Part shown: one piece after another, positions 17,332 to 24,791 of the stretch
Numbering within the stretch: position 1 is the first letter of the stretch
How the letters are laid out: each line of letters starts with the position of its first letter
Assembly (NCBI RefSeq): GCF_001456025.1
Contig: NZ_LMTZ01000171.1
Span: 1-43,662, forward strand
DNA from: Mastigocoleus testarum BC008
Lineage (GTDB): Bacteria; Cyanobacteriota; Cyanobacteriia; Cyanobacteriales; Nostocaceae
Direction: 5' to 3'
DNA: 43,662 nt
Position numbers and translations under genes: made by a program
The notes under the pieces: generated by a model
Database searches by the model: none
The model's input: the letters and a program-made list of their open reading frames with translations, nothing else
What the model was told of the DNA's origin: nothing

Positions 17332-17928
17332 CTAAAAACCACTATAACGTTCTTCTCCCCATGGTTCGCCTCGCTTATGGTAGCCATTGCGTTCCCAAAA
17401 ACCTAGTTCTTCGCTTTCTAAAAACTCTAAGCCATTAATCCACTTAGCACTTTTCCAGGCATAAAGGTGAGGTACAATAACTCGCATCGGACCTCCATGT
17501 TCTGCTGGTAAATCTTCTCCAAACAACTTTATTGCAAAGAAATTTTCTTCTAGGATAAAATCTGCCATTGAAATATTAGTTGTGTAGCCACCATAGCAGT
17601 GCTGCATAACATGAATTGCTTTTGGACTGACTTCAAGTAATTTTATAAAATCTGTGATTTTTATTCCCGTCCACTTCACATCAAGTTTTGACCAACGGGT
17701 TACACAGTGAAAATCAGCAGTAAAATCGTGTTGGGGAAGTGACATAAAATCCGACCAAGAAAAAGTCATTGGTTTTACCAAACCCCAGACTCTAAACTCC
17801 CATTCATCTTTGGATACCTGAGGCGTAGCACCATAGGTAAGTACTGGGAAACCCTTGGCTAAATGTTGACCAGGAGGAACACTCTTGCTTTGTGACGGTG
17901 AAGGTTTTTGAAAAAATTTTCCTTGCAT
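17332..17928 (-). CDS. Sulfite oxidase-fold molybdopterin-dependent oxidoreductase (COG2041 type), cytoplasmic
   Basis: The product belongs to the sulfite oxidase / YedY-like molybdenum cofactor family. The Mo-binding cysteine is Cys75 from the ATG start, in ADFHCVTRWS. The surrounding WTGI (about 86-89) and the long AEHGGPMRVIVPHLYAWKSAKW segment are characteristic of this family. It is about 198 residues, with no signal peptide and no dimerisation or haem domain, so it is a single-domain cytoplasmic form; the natural substrate is not known. The frame is open to a TTG at 17940 inside a duplicated 16-bp segment, but the ATG at 17926-17928 (MQGKFFQKP) is the likelier start. It is convergent with the PAS kinase. 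Confidence 0.88.
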   Translation of the reverse strand: MQGKFFQKPSPSQSKSVPPGQHLAKGFPVLTYGATPQVSKDEWEFRVWGLVKPMTFSWSDFMSLPQHDFTADFHCVTRWSKLDVKWTGIKITDFIKLLEVSPKAIHVMQHCYGGYTTNISMADFILEENFFAIKLFGEDLPAEHGGPMRVIVPHLYAWKSAKWINGLEFLESEELGFWERNGYHKRGEPWGEERYSGF

Positions 17929-17959
17929 AGTTCTAGCCAAAAAATAGTTCTAGCCAAAA
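17927..17959. repeat. 16-bp direct duplication at the start of the sulfite oxidase-like gene
   Basis: ATAGTTCTAGCCAAAA occurs at 17927-17942 and again at 17944-17959, a tandem duplication with a 17-bp period covering the start codon and its upstream leader. It would alter spacing of the leader and creates the extra in-frame TTG. Confidence 0.8.
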
Positions 17960-18514
17960 GCTGTATAAGAATACTTTACTTTTTAATAATCGCCCAATAA
18001 TCAGTCTTCAGAGGTAGGTAATTATTCGCATTGACATTTTAAATACTACATAAATGCAGTTAAGGTTGTTTCAAAATTTAAATAAATTTAAGCTAATTCA
18101 GTTTATTCAATATCTAAGCAGCTCCACTTTAAATCATGACCTGCAAGATATTGCTATTGTAATAAAGCCCGCAAGTATGCAAAATTCTAATATTGCCTCC
18201 AGGGTTAGAAGCATAAATGAAGATAAATAAAAACGCCTCAGGCTAACACATAAATAAAATTAACGCTACGTAGCGTTAACATAAAAACCTTATTTGATAC
18301 CATCGATTTAGTTCAAGCAAAGTTATAGAGTATTAGGGAAACATACTAAGACTACTTATCGTACATTATTTTTTGCAAAAAATATTTTGTTAGTGGATAA
18401 AGCAACGAAAAAAGTAAATTCCTATTAATTTTAAGATCAAACTCCTACAATCCCCGTCCTTACTCAAGGGCGGGGTATTTAACTCGTGCTTTTCCACTAT
18501 TTTGGGAAGAAAAA
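17960..18514. other. Intergenic region with a 20-bp perfect palindrome and an IS200/IS605-like hairpin
   Basis: No gene is seen. TTAACGCTACGTAGCGTTAA at 18260-18279 is a perfect 20-bp palindrome. Further on, CCCCGTCCTT (18452-18461) and AAGGGCGGGG (18466-18475) form a 10-bp stem (one T/G wobble) around a 4-nt loop, located 40 bp past the end of rpmF. Everything else is AT-rich and featureless to the eye. Confidence 0.6.
18452..18475. repeat. GC-rich hairpin downstream of rpmF (IS200/IS605-like end or terminator)
   Basis: The stem described above has the sequence style of the imperfect subterminal palindromes recognised by IS200/IS605 transposases (CCCCGTCC...GGGCGGGG followed by TATTTAA). 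No tnpA or tnpB frame is near, so it would be a solo remnant. It could equally act as an rpmF terminator, though on the minus strand one pair becomes C/A and no T-run follows. Confidence 0.4.
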
Positions 18515-18688
18515 TTATTCTTCTTCTTCCTCATCTTCAGGGGTAGGATAAACAAAGGTAGAACGTCCTGTCAGAATTGACTTACCTAGAGAAAGAGCTT
18601 TTTCTGCTTCAAATGAAGCTTTGCGTCTCCAGTTAGCTCGACGTTGATCTCGCTTGGTTTTAGATGTTTTCTTCTTTGGAACTGCCAT
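18515..18688 (-). CDS. rpmF: 50S ribosomal protein L32
   Basis: This 57-codon gene encodes a large-subunit ribosomal protein. The product begins MAVPKKKTSKTKRDQRRANWRR, the typical bacterial L32 opening, continues to SILTGRSTFVYPTPEDE and ends in an acidic EEEEE tail. It lacks the zinc-binding cysteine pairs of the Zn-dependent L32 form, as is usual for cyanobacteria. The ATG at 18686-18688 is preceded by AACAGAG. The next gene upstream on the same strand is the exported protein at 18751, whose stop is only 62 bp away, so the two may be co-transcribed. Confidence 0.95.
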   Translation of the reverse strand: MAVPKKKTSKTKRDQRRANWRRKASFEAEKALSLGKSILTGRSTFVYPTPEDEEEEE

Positions 18689-18750
18689 CTCTGTTAATAC
18701 CGCAATTTTTTGACAACCTTTTTATTCTAAGGCATTGAGTTTGAAGCGAC

Positions 18751-19263
18751 TCATTCAGTTATTAATGATTCCTGTTTTTGTTCTTCATTTCCTACAGATT
18801 TAGAATCCTCAATACTGTTGAGATTGCCTTGGAAATATAAAAGTGCTTTTGCTGCTTTAAAATACTTTGCCCAACGCTGCGGATCGGGGTTATTTCGCCA
18901 TCGTGGGCGACTTACATCTAACTCTAAAATTGGTGCAATTGCGCCTTGGTGCTGGACTGACACAATTACTGATATGTCTGTAACTAATATATCTTTGTCA
19001 AAATTGCGTTGAACTGCTGTTCTGGCTACTGCTTCCGCTCTCCGCAAAATGGTATTGTAATTTTCTCCTACTAATGTATCTATCGCTAAATCAACTCTTG
19101 CTGTGTATGCTTTTGCCAAAGAAGGAGTAAGCATTTCTGTTACGAACCACAATGGTATACCAGCAGCTAACACCACTAAAATTCGAGCGAATCCTATTTT
19201 GTTAACTAACCATGACATCAAATATGTCTTACTTTGGAAGGATATGTCTGTACTCATAAACAT
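18751..19263 (-). CDS. Conserved-looking exported or membrane-anchored protein of unknown function
   Basis: I do not recognise a characterised family. The 170-residue product has an N-terminal hydrophobic segment (about 25-45; ARILVVLAAGIPLWFVTEML) followed by PSLAKAYTARVD, which could be a signal peptide cleaved after AKA. The mature part is mixed alpha/beta, with a segment reading ILELDVSRPRWRNNPDPQRW and a charged C-terminal tail. A strong ribosome site (GAGGAG) precedes two candidate ATGs (19263 and, two codons on, 19257). It lies directly upstream of rpmF on the same strand. The mature region might sit in the periplasm or thylakoid lumen; function cannot be assigned. Confidence 0.7.
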   Translation of the reverse strand: MFMSTDISFQSKTYLMSWLVNKIGFARILVVLAAGIPLWFVTEMLTPSLAKAYTARVDLAIDTLVGENYNTILRRAEAVARTAVQRNFDKDILVTDISVIVSVQHQGAIAPILELDVSRPRWRNNPDPQRWAKYFKAAKALLYFQGNLNSIEDSKSVGNEEQKQESLITE

Positions 19264-19455
19264 TTAGCTCCTCATAACTAATAGACGATAAAATTTCTTA
19301 AAAGTATTTTCCACAAAAAAAAGTTATAAAAAATACATAGAATGGGCTGATGAGATTACGATCGCCTAGACTATAAGACATAGGTTAGCCTTGTTTTTCT
19401 GACAAAGCCAACTACGATACATTCATTTTGCAAATAATCACTAACACAAAACGCG

Positions 19456-21297
19456 ATGGCAAATAATTGGGCGATCGCTATTGGCATTAATCAATATCAG
19501 TTCTTTCAACCCCTACGTTGTGCTCAAGCTGATGCTGAGGGGCTTAAGCAAGCTTTGGTCGAGCGAGGAGAATTTTTTGCGCAACAGTGTTTGCTGATAA
19601 CTGATACCTCTCCACCAATTGGCGAGTACTCTACTGAACCTAGTAAAGAAAATATTCTGCTGCTACTAGAGGAATTTGCTGCCAAATTCTGGCAGCCACA
19701 GGATCGTTTGTGGTTTTTCTTTAGTGGTTATGGCATCAATTACAATGGACGCGATTATTTGATGCCGAAAGAAGGAGATCCACTGCGAGTTGAAGAAACT
19801 GGGATTGCTTTAAGAGAATTAATCCTTTTTTTGCGAGCTACTCAACTTGAGGTGTTGATTTTACTAGATATGAACCGAGCTTTTGGTTGTCAAGGGCATC
19901 CTCTAGTTACTCAAGAAGCTCTCTGTGTTGCTCAAGAACTAGAATTACCTATTATTATTTCATGTCAACCAGAGCAATTTTCCCACGAAAGTAGCGAAAT
20001 AGGTTATGGATTTTTTAGTGCAGCCTTATTAGAAGCTTTACGTTCTGGTCATGGTAATACTTTGGGTAATTTGGAAAATTACCTCAAAGTTCGCACCCCT
20101 GAATTATGTGAAGATCATTTTCGCCCAGTACAAAATCCTGCAAGTTTTATTACTTTTAATGACCGGTCAATCTTGGGACAATTACCTTTAGCCAGGATGT
20201 TTCAGAATATAGCCAGTTCAACTCCAGAAAAGCAGAAAATAAAAGGTCAAATTCAGCCAATATTATCAAACAGTAATGATAGTTTTGGACAAAGCTCCCA
20301 ATCTTTCAATACCTTGAATCACAACGACTTATTGCAGACCGATGAAGATATTAGCGAAGAATTGAGTTCTTTCTCTCTTTCTCCTTCCTATCCCGCTACA
20401 TCGGAAAGGTCTTCGAGTGCAATAGTTCGTCACAGCCGAGAAAATACGCAGAAAGAAAAAGCAAACGGAACATCCCTGTGGACAAATCTACTTACGGGAA
20501 GTTGTATTGCTGTAATATTAGGCTTCTCAATCGGCTTAGTATTTCTACACTATCAAAAAACCTGGAATCACAGTGATGGCTCACTAGTTAACAATCCTGA
20601 AACAGAGGATTCGAATTTTGTTCAAACATTACCAAATAGTTCTGTATCTCCGATTACTTCTCCATCTCCGACTCCAGTCGATCCCAATATCAATCCCGAA
20701 AAGCGCAAAAAAGCACTCTTAGACTTAGAAAAGATATCCTTAAACCCCACAGAAGCTAGTGATTTGAGTAAAGCTATCGCTAAGGCACAGCAAATCAAAC
20801 CGGAAAAATTAAATTATAAGGAAGCTCAAGATAACATCCAGATTTGGAGTCAGATGATTTTGGAGATGGCTGAAAATAGTGCCCAAAAACAAGATTATGC
20901 CAAAGCTATTGCCACTACACAATTCATTAATGAAAATTTCCCAAATTACTCCCAAGCCCAAGCAGCAATTGAAAGGTGGCGAGAAGAAGCAAAACAGTAT
21001 ATTAGTAATCAAACTTTATTGGACGCAGCAAATGCTTTAATCAAGAGTAAACAGGCATCTACTTATAACCGCGCTATTGAAGTTGCCAAAAAAATTTCTC
21101 CGTCAGAACCCGGGTTCAAGCAAGCACAAAAATCAATTAATAAGTGGAGTGAAGATATCCTAAAAATTGCCTATGCTCGCGCCGCAAGAGGAAATTTTAA
21201 AAGTGCAATTGCAGCTGCTAATTTAGTTCCACCAGAGGAAACAAATACTCATAATAAAGCCCAAGTAGCAATCGAAAAATGGCAGTCAAAACAATAA
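19456..21297 (+). CDS. Caspase-fold (peptidase C14/orthocaspase-like) membrane protein lacking the His-Cys dyad, with C-terminal repeats
   Basis: The 613-residue protein opens with a caspase p20-like domain: WAIAIGINQYQFFQPLRCAQADA, then WFFFSGYGINYNGRDYLMP (86-104) and LEVLILLDMNRAFG (131-144). In active members the first has SGHG and the second DxC; here the histidine position is Tyr92 and the cysteine position is Asn140, so peptidase activity is unlikely. Residues about 250-340 are a polar linker, 345-367 a single transmembrane helix (LLTGSCIAVILGFSIGLVF), and 380-415 a Pro/Ser linker. The C-terminal region has four about-50-residue repeats, each ending in an AQ..I..W motif. Caspase homologues with Tyr at the His site are known in cyanobacteria. 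A HIP1 site lies in the sixth to eighth codons. A scaffolding or binding role is inferred. Confidence 0.88.
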   Translation: MANNWAIAIGINQYQFFQPLRCAQADAEGLKQALVERGEFFAQQCLLITDTSPPIGEYSTEPSKENILLLLEEFAAKFWQPQDRLWFFFSGYGINYNGRDYLMPKEGDPLRVEETGIALRELILFLRATQLEVLILLDMNRAFGCQGHPLVTQEALCVAQELELPIIISCQPEQFSHESSEIGYGFFSAALLEALRSGHGNTLGNLENYLKVRTPELCEDHFRPVQNPASFITFNDRSILGQLPLARMFQNIASSTPEKQKIKGQIQPILSNSNDSFGQSSQSFNTLNHNDLLQTDEDISEELSSFSLSPSYPATSERSSSAIVRHSRENTQKEKANGTSLWTNLLTGSCIAVILGFSIGLVFLHYQKTWNHSDGSLVNNPETEDSNFVQTLPNSSVSPITSPSPTPVDPNINPEKRKKALLDLEKISLNPTEASDLSKAIAKAQQIKPEKLNYKEAQDNIQIWSQMILEMAENSAQKQDYAKAIATTQFINENFPNYSQAQAAIERWREEAKQYISNQTLLDAANALIKSKQASTYNRAIEVAKKISPSEPGFKQAQKSINKWSEDILKIAYARAARGNFKSAIAAANLVPPEETNTHNKAQVAIEKWQSKQ

Positions 21298-21407
21298 CTA
21301 ATTGACAAATTGAAATAGTATAGTTACCCAAAAAACAACTCACAACTACTCATATTTCACAATTGCTTATAAATTATCAGGGTGTATCATCAGCAATTAA
21401 TTGGAGA

Positions 21408-21541
21408 TTTGCATGGGTTTAGTTCCCAAATTGAATCTTCTTCCGCTCAAAAATGTACTCAAAAGAAGCATCACACACACAGAACACTCCAGAAATACAG
21501 GCTTTCACGTGGTATAAGCGGGGAATTTAAACCCATGCAAA
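21408..21541. mobile_element. 134-bp inverted-repeat element (MITE-like or decayed IS200/IS605-type end pair)
   Basis: TTTGCATGGGTTTA (21408-21421) is the exact complement of TAAACCCATGCAAA (21528-21541), and the match continues inward as GTTCCC against GGGAAT with one bulge, giving arms of about 20 bp. The 93-bp interior carries no meaningful gene. It contains a segment ending CACGTGGTATAAGCGGGG just before the right arm, in the style of right ends of IS605-like elements. Flanking target duplications are not obvious. It lies between the caspase-like gene and the Mo-nitrogenase-like gene. Confidence 0.5.
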
Positions 21542-21582
21542 ATACTAAGCTAAGTTCTTACTTTGCTTTTTACTCCCGTAAC

Positions 21583-21960
21583 TTAGCAGTATTGAGTAAT
21601 GTCTTCACCGCATTCATCAGCAAGATAACATAATGCTCGAAAGCGTAAACTTACTAATTCCTCATATAGAGGATTTAGTTTACACAGTGGTGGGATATAA
21701 AACAAAGTCTTACCAAATAACTTAATCTCCCGTTCAAAAGGGCATTGTGCTGGAATCAACCCACATATACGGCGAGCAAATTTGCGATCGCAAATTTGAA
21801 TGTTATTGAGCCATTGCCGTAAAAACCTAAAAATATCACAACGGTACTTAGGAATATCGCGTTGTATAGCTGTGACATTTAATTCAGAACCTTCCGCTGG
21901 ATTAACTGATACCCAGCTTGCCAAAAATAGCTTTTTTGTGGTATTATCAAATACCTTCAT
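21583..21960 (-). CDS. Mo-dependent nitrogenase C-terminal family protein (Mo-nitro_C)
   Basis: The 125-residue product matches the cyanobacterial family annotated as Mo-dependent nitrogenase C terminus. Diagnostic segments are the YRCDIFRFLRQWLNNIQICDRK region (about 39-60), LIPAQCPFEREIKLFG, IPPLCKLNPLYEELVSLRFRAL and the C-terminal LADECGEDITQYC. The name reflects homology to an extension in some nitrogenase-associated proteins; a biochemical role is not established. It is encoded alone, not in a nif cluster. The ATG has GAGGA about 7 nt upstream. A HIP1 site (21784-21791) lies within it. Presence of the family is consistent with a filamentous diazotrophic cyanobacterium but does not prove nitrogen fixation. 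Confidence 0.88.
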   Translation of the reverse strand: MKVFDNTTKKLFLASWVSVNPAEGSELNVTAIQRDIPKYRCDIFRFLRQWLNNIQICDRKFARRICGLIPAQCPFEREIKLFGKTLFYIPPLCKLNPLYEELVSLRFRALCYLADECGEDITQYC

Positions 21961-22712
21961 TTTTAAATCCTCTATTAGTTTGAGGGTATCTAATTACTCA
22001 ATAAAGATTGTCCATGTTTTCAGAAGAATTATTGGGAAAATTGTTTCCATTACATGGATGTAAATCTGTATATAGGTACTGACTTGTCTCAGCCTCTGAC
22101 TCTATTGCTACGTCAAGTTAAACCTAATTTTCCGTAAATAGGAAGTGTAGCAATTATATCTTATCGATAACTTGAATCAATTGAAATTTTAGTAAAGACA
22201 TCCTCCTTTTGATAGGTGTTTTTTTACATCTATGGGAAATAATTTTATACTCTTTCTCATAGTATTTGTCAATATTATAACCATTATTACAAAAACTTAT
22301 AACCTATTTTGTCTTCTTTCGTTTACATCTGTTGCAAATGATAAGCGCAAGCAGGAGCTGAGCGGGCTCGTAAGTTCCAGCAGTTCTATAACAAGGTGTG
22401 AAGCTGACCAACTGCTGATGTAACTTTAGCCCGCGATATAGCTGGGTAAATAAGAAACTAGGAGATGAAACTACTGTTTTGCAATCTGTGTGGCTTCCAG
22501 ATTCACAGAACTCTACTTTTTTAGCTAACGCTACGCTGTGCGAACAGCAAGCCCTATCTATTTTCCCAACAATAACCAACCCAACAATGAAAAAATAGGG
22601 CGGAAAGTCCTAAAACTCCACCCAGAAAATTAATTTCTAATTGTCTCAAATCCTGAATCGTATTAATCGTTAATTGTCTTGAATTGTTAATTACTTAGCC
22701 CAATTCATCTAT
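21961..22712. other. 750-bp intergenic region with a long structured palindrome and a repeat-derived open stretch
   Basis: No standard gene is supported. The main feature is the nested palindrome at 22356-22443. Downstream, 22528-22556 (GCTAACGCTACGCTGTGCGA and following bases) is an interspersed repeat of Nostocales type. On the plus strand 22418-22599 stays open without a start codon (it reads ...YSWVNKKLGDETTVLQSVWL...), so it could be a remnant of a lost coding region. The AT-rich first part (21961-22300) shows nothing else. Confidence 0.4.
22356..22443. other. Nested long hairpin, candidate structured RNA or element end
   Basis: Four helical segments pair in order: AGCT (22356-22359 with 22440-22443), GCGGGCT with AGCCCGC (22362-22368 with 22428-22434), AAGTT with AACTT (22372-22376 with 22422-22426) and CAGCAGTT with AACTGCTG (22378-22385 with 22410-22417). 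Only small internal loops separate them, with a 24-nt terminal loop. The stem is markedly more GC-rich than its surroundings. No strand can be preferred. It is about 270 bp past the end of rnj. Confidence 0.45.
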
Positions 22713-24482
22713 CTATGAAGCGACTTGTGCAGTAGTCCGAGTACGACGCCTTCTGCCATCTGAAACTTTTACTGGTTCTTCGGGAGTTTGTAACAATAAT
22801 GTTACGGTGGGCTGACATTTCAGTTCTCTTCGCAGAAAACGTGCTAAGTCTCTTTCAATTAATCCTTGCAAACCACTCCAATCAACTTCTACTTTTCCGC
22901 CATCAAATTGCTGGAAAAATTCTGGCCAGCGCATGCCGAGAATTTCTTCTATACGCTGTTTTATACGTTTTTGTATCAGAGAACGTTCTATGGTGGTAAC
23001 AACACCCCGCACATGTATCTCTGGTTTCGCTAACAGCTTGCCGTTCCAATCTATTGCTGCTGCAATTGTGACTAAACCTTCTTCCGCCATGCGTTGGCGT
23101 TCTTGCAATACCCGGTCACTAACCATTCCCGAGCCGGAAGTATCTACTAGCTCTATTCCTGATTCAACCTTACCTGCAACCTTAATAGAGTTAGTAGTTA
23201 ACTCAACTATATTACCGTTATTAATTATTACCATATTTTCTGCAGGAACACCTATTTTTTGTGCTGTTTCACTATGTTTGATTAACATTCGGTGTTCGCC
23301 GTGAATTGGCAAAAAGAATTTTGGTCGAGTTAATGCTAACATCAGTTTCTGATCTTCCTGACATCCATGACCTGAAACATGGATACCTTGATGACGTCCA
23401 TAAACAACTTTTGCTCCTTGCATCATTAACCTGTCAATTGTATTGACAACTGCAATAGTGTTTCCAGGTATTGGATTCGCAGAGAAAACCACAGTATCTC
23501 CTTCCCGAATCTTAATGTGGGGATGTTGCTTATTGGAAATTCGAGTTAGCGCTGACATCGGTTCGCCTTGAGAACCTGTAGTCAAAATCAAAACATCTTT
23601 GTCAGGTAAATTACGAATCGAATTCAAAGGCTGAAACAAATCATCTTCGCATTTGATATAACCAAGATTCCGGGCATGAGCAATCAAATTGAGCATTGAG
23701 CGCCCGACTATACTGACGGTACGCCTATGTTTTTTTGCTAGTTGCAAAATAATATTTATACGATGAACGCTAGAAGCAAAAGTTGTTACAAATAATCGCC
23801 CATCGGCTTGAGAGAAAACTCGGTCCAAATTTGGATATACCGAACGTTCCGAGGGTGTAAATCCTGGTACTTCTGAATTTGTTGAATCACTCATTAAGCA
23901 CAAAACACCCTTTTCTCCATGCTCGGCTAGTCTTTGCAAATCAAAGGACTCTCCATCTACCGGAGTATGATCGAATTTAAAATCGCCTGTATGGATTACA
24001 ACTCCAATTGGTGTATGGATTGCTACTGTAAAACTATCTGCCATTGAGTGGGTATTACGAATGTACTCCACTAAAAAATGTTTACCGATTCGCACGATAT
24101 CTCGAGGAAGGACGGTTTTAAGTTCTGTACGATCTCGTACTCCTGCTTCTTCTAATTTTCCCTCCAGCATAGCCATAGCTAATCTTGGTCCATGGATTAC
24201 GGGAATTTCAAATTGCTTGAGATGAAACGCAATCCCGCCAATATGATCCTCATGACCATGGGTCACAACCATACCCTTAATTTTATGACGATTTTCTCGC
24301 ACGTAGCTCATGTCCGGCAAGACGATATTAACTCCGTGCATTCCATCTGTAGGAAATGCTAAACCTGCATCCAGCAGAATCATTTCATCTTCATATTCAA
24401 AAACACAGGTATTTTTACCAATTTCATGCAATCCACCTAAGGGAATAATTTTCAGAGCGGTATTACCTTCTTTCTTTGCCAT
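22713..24482 (-). CDS. rnj: Ribonuclease J
   Basis: RNase J is a metallo-beta-lactamase/beta-CASP ribonuclease acting in mRNA decay and rRNA processing. Numbering from the ATG at 24480-24482, the zinc-site motif THGHEDHIGG gives His75, His77, Asp79 and His80; a second metal region GDFKFDHTPVDG and the beta-CASP/C-terminal motif HVSGHGCQEDQ are also present. Length (589 residues) matches cyanobacterial RNase J, including the C-terminal domain ending in a basic RRRRTRTT tail. The frame runs 27 codons further upstream, but MAKKEGNTALKIIPLGG with AAGGAAGAA just before it is the better start. It follows asd and dapA on the same strand, a conserved cyanobacterial order. Confidence 0.95.
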   Translation of the reverse strand: MAKKEGNTALKIIPLGGLHEIGKNTCVFEYEDEMILLDAGLAFPTDGMHGVNIVLPDMSYVRENRHKIKGMVVTHGHEDHIGGIAFHLKQFEIPVIHGPRLAMAMLEGKLEEAGVRDRTELKTVLPRDIVRIGKHFLVEYIRNTHSMADSFTVAIHTPIGVVIHTGDFKFDHTPVDGESFDLQRLAEHGEKGVLCLMSDSTNSEVPGFTPSERSVYPNLDRVFSQADGRLFVTTFASSVHRINIILQLAKKHRRTVSIVGRSMLNLIAHARNLGYIKCEDDLFQPLNSIRNLPDKDVLILTTGSQGEPMSALTRISNKQHPHIKIREGDTVVFSANPIPGNTIAVVNTIDRLMMQGAKVVYGRHQGIHVSGHGCQEDQKLMLALTRPKFFLPIHGEHRMLIKHSETAQKIGVPAENMVIINNGNIVELTTNSIKVAGKVESGIELVDTSGSGMVSDRVLQERQRMAEEGLVTIAAAIDWNGKLLAKPEIHVRGVVTTIERSLIQKRIKQRIEEILGMRWPEFFQQFDGGKVEVDWSGLQGLIERDLARFLRRELKCQPTVTLLLQTPEEPVKVSDGRRRRTRTTAQVAS

Positions 24483-24791
24483 TTCTTCCTTCTTATTGTT
24501 TTTAATTGTTAACAATTTTCTGTAAGTCATAAGTGATAAAAAATACAAAGCTGACAAAAGCAAGAACTAGCAGACCTTAGAGTCAGCCTGAAAGTAATTA
24601 CAAGTTTAATCAAATGTTCATTTGTTCAATAAAAATGAACTAAATGTCTCAAAAATCACTATCTATCCTTTGCTTGTTATATAGAGCGTATTTAAGCCTA
24701 TGCTAATTGCAAAAATAGTAAAATTTTTATATTCGTATCAAGTAACTTAGTCTAAGAGTATGTAGAAATAAAATCTTGAAATAACAACGAA
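24483..24791. other. Spacer between dapA and rnj with a short inverted repeat
   Basis: This 309-bp AT-rich spacer holds GTTCATTT (24616-24623) and AAATGAAC (24633-24640), an 8-bp inverted repeat with a 9-nt loop. It could be an operator or weak terminator between dapA and rnj. Its length suggests rnj has its own promoter. Nothing else stands out. Confidence 0.4.

Noticed and set aside
21382..21633. 83-codon plus-strand frame through the 134-bp inverted-repeat element
   Set aside because: It overlaps the 3' end of the Mo-nitro_C gene on the other strand and has no recognisable protein features.
22304..22579. 91-codon minus-strand frame across the structured palindrome
   Set aside because: Its text depends on the repeat and palindrome, it lacks a ribosome site, and no domain is recognisable.
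24483..24563. 27-codon N-terminal extension of RNase J
   Set aside because: MAKKEGNTALK has a good ribosome site and matches the family start; the hydrophobic extension would be out of place for a cytoplasmic nuclease.
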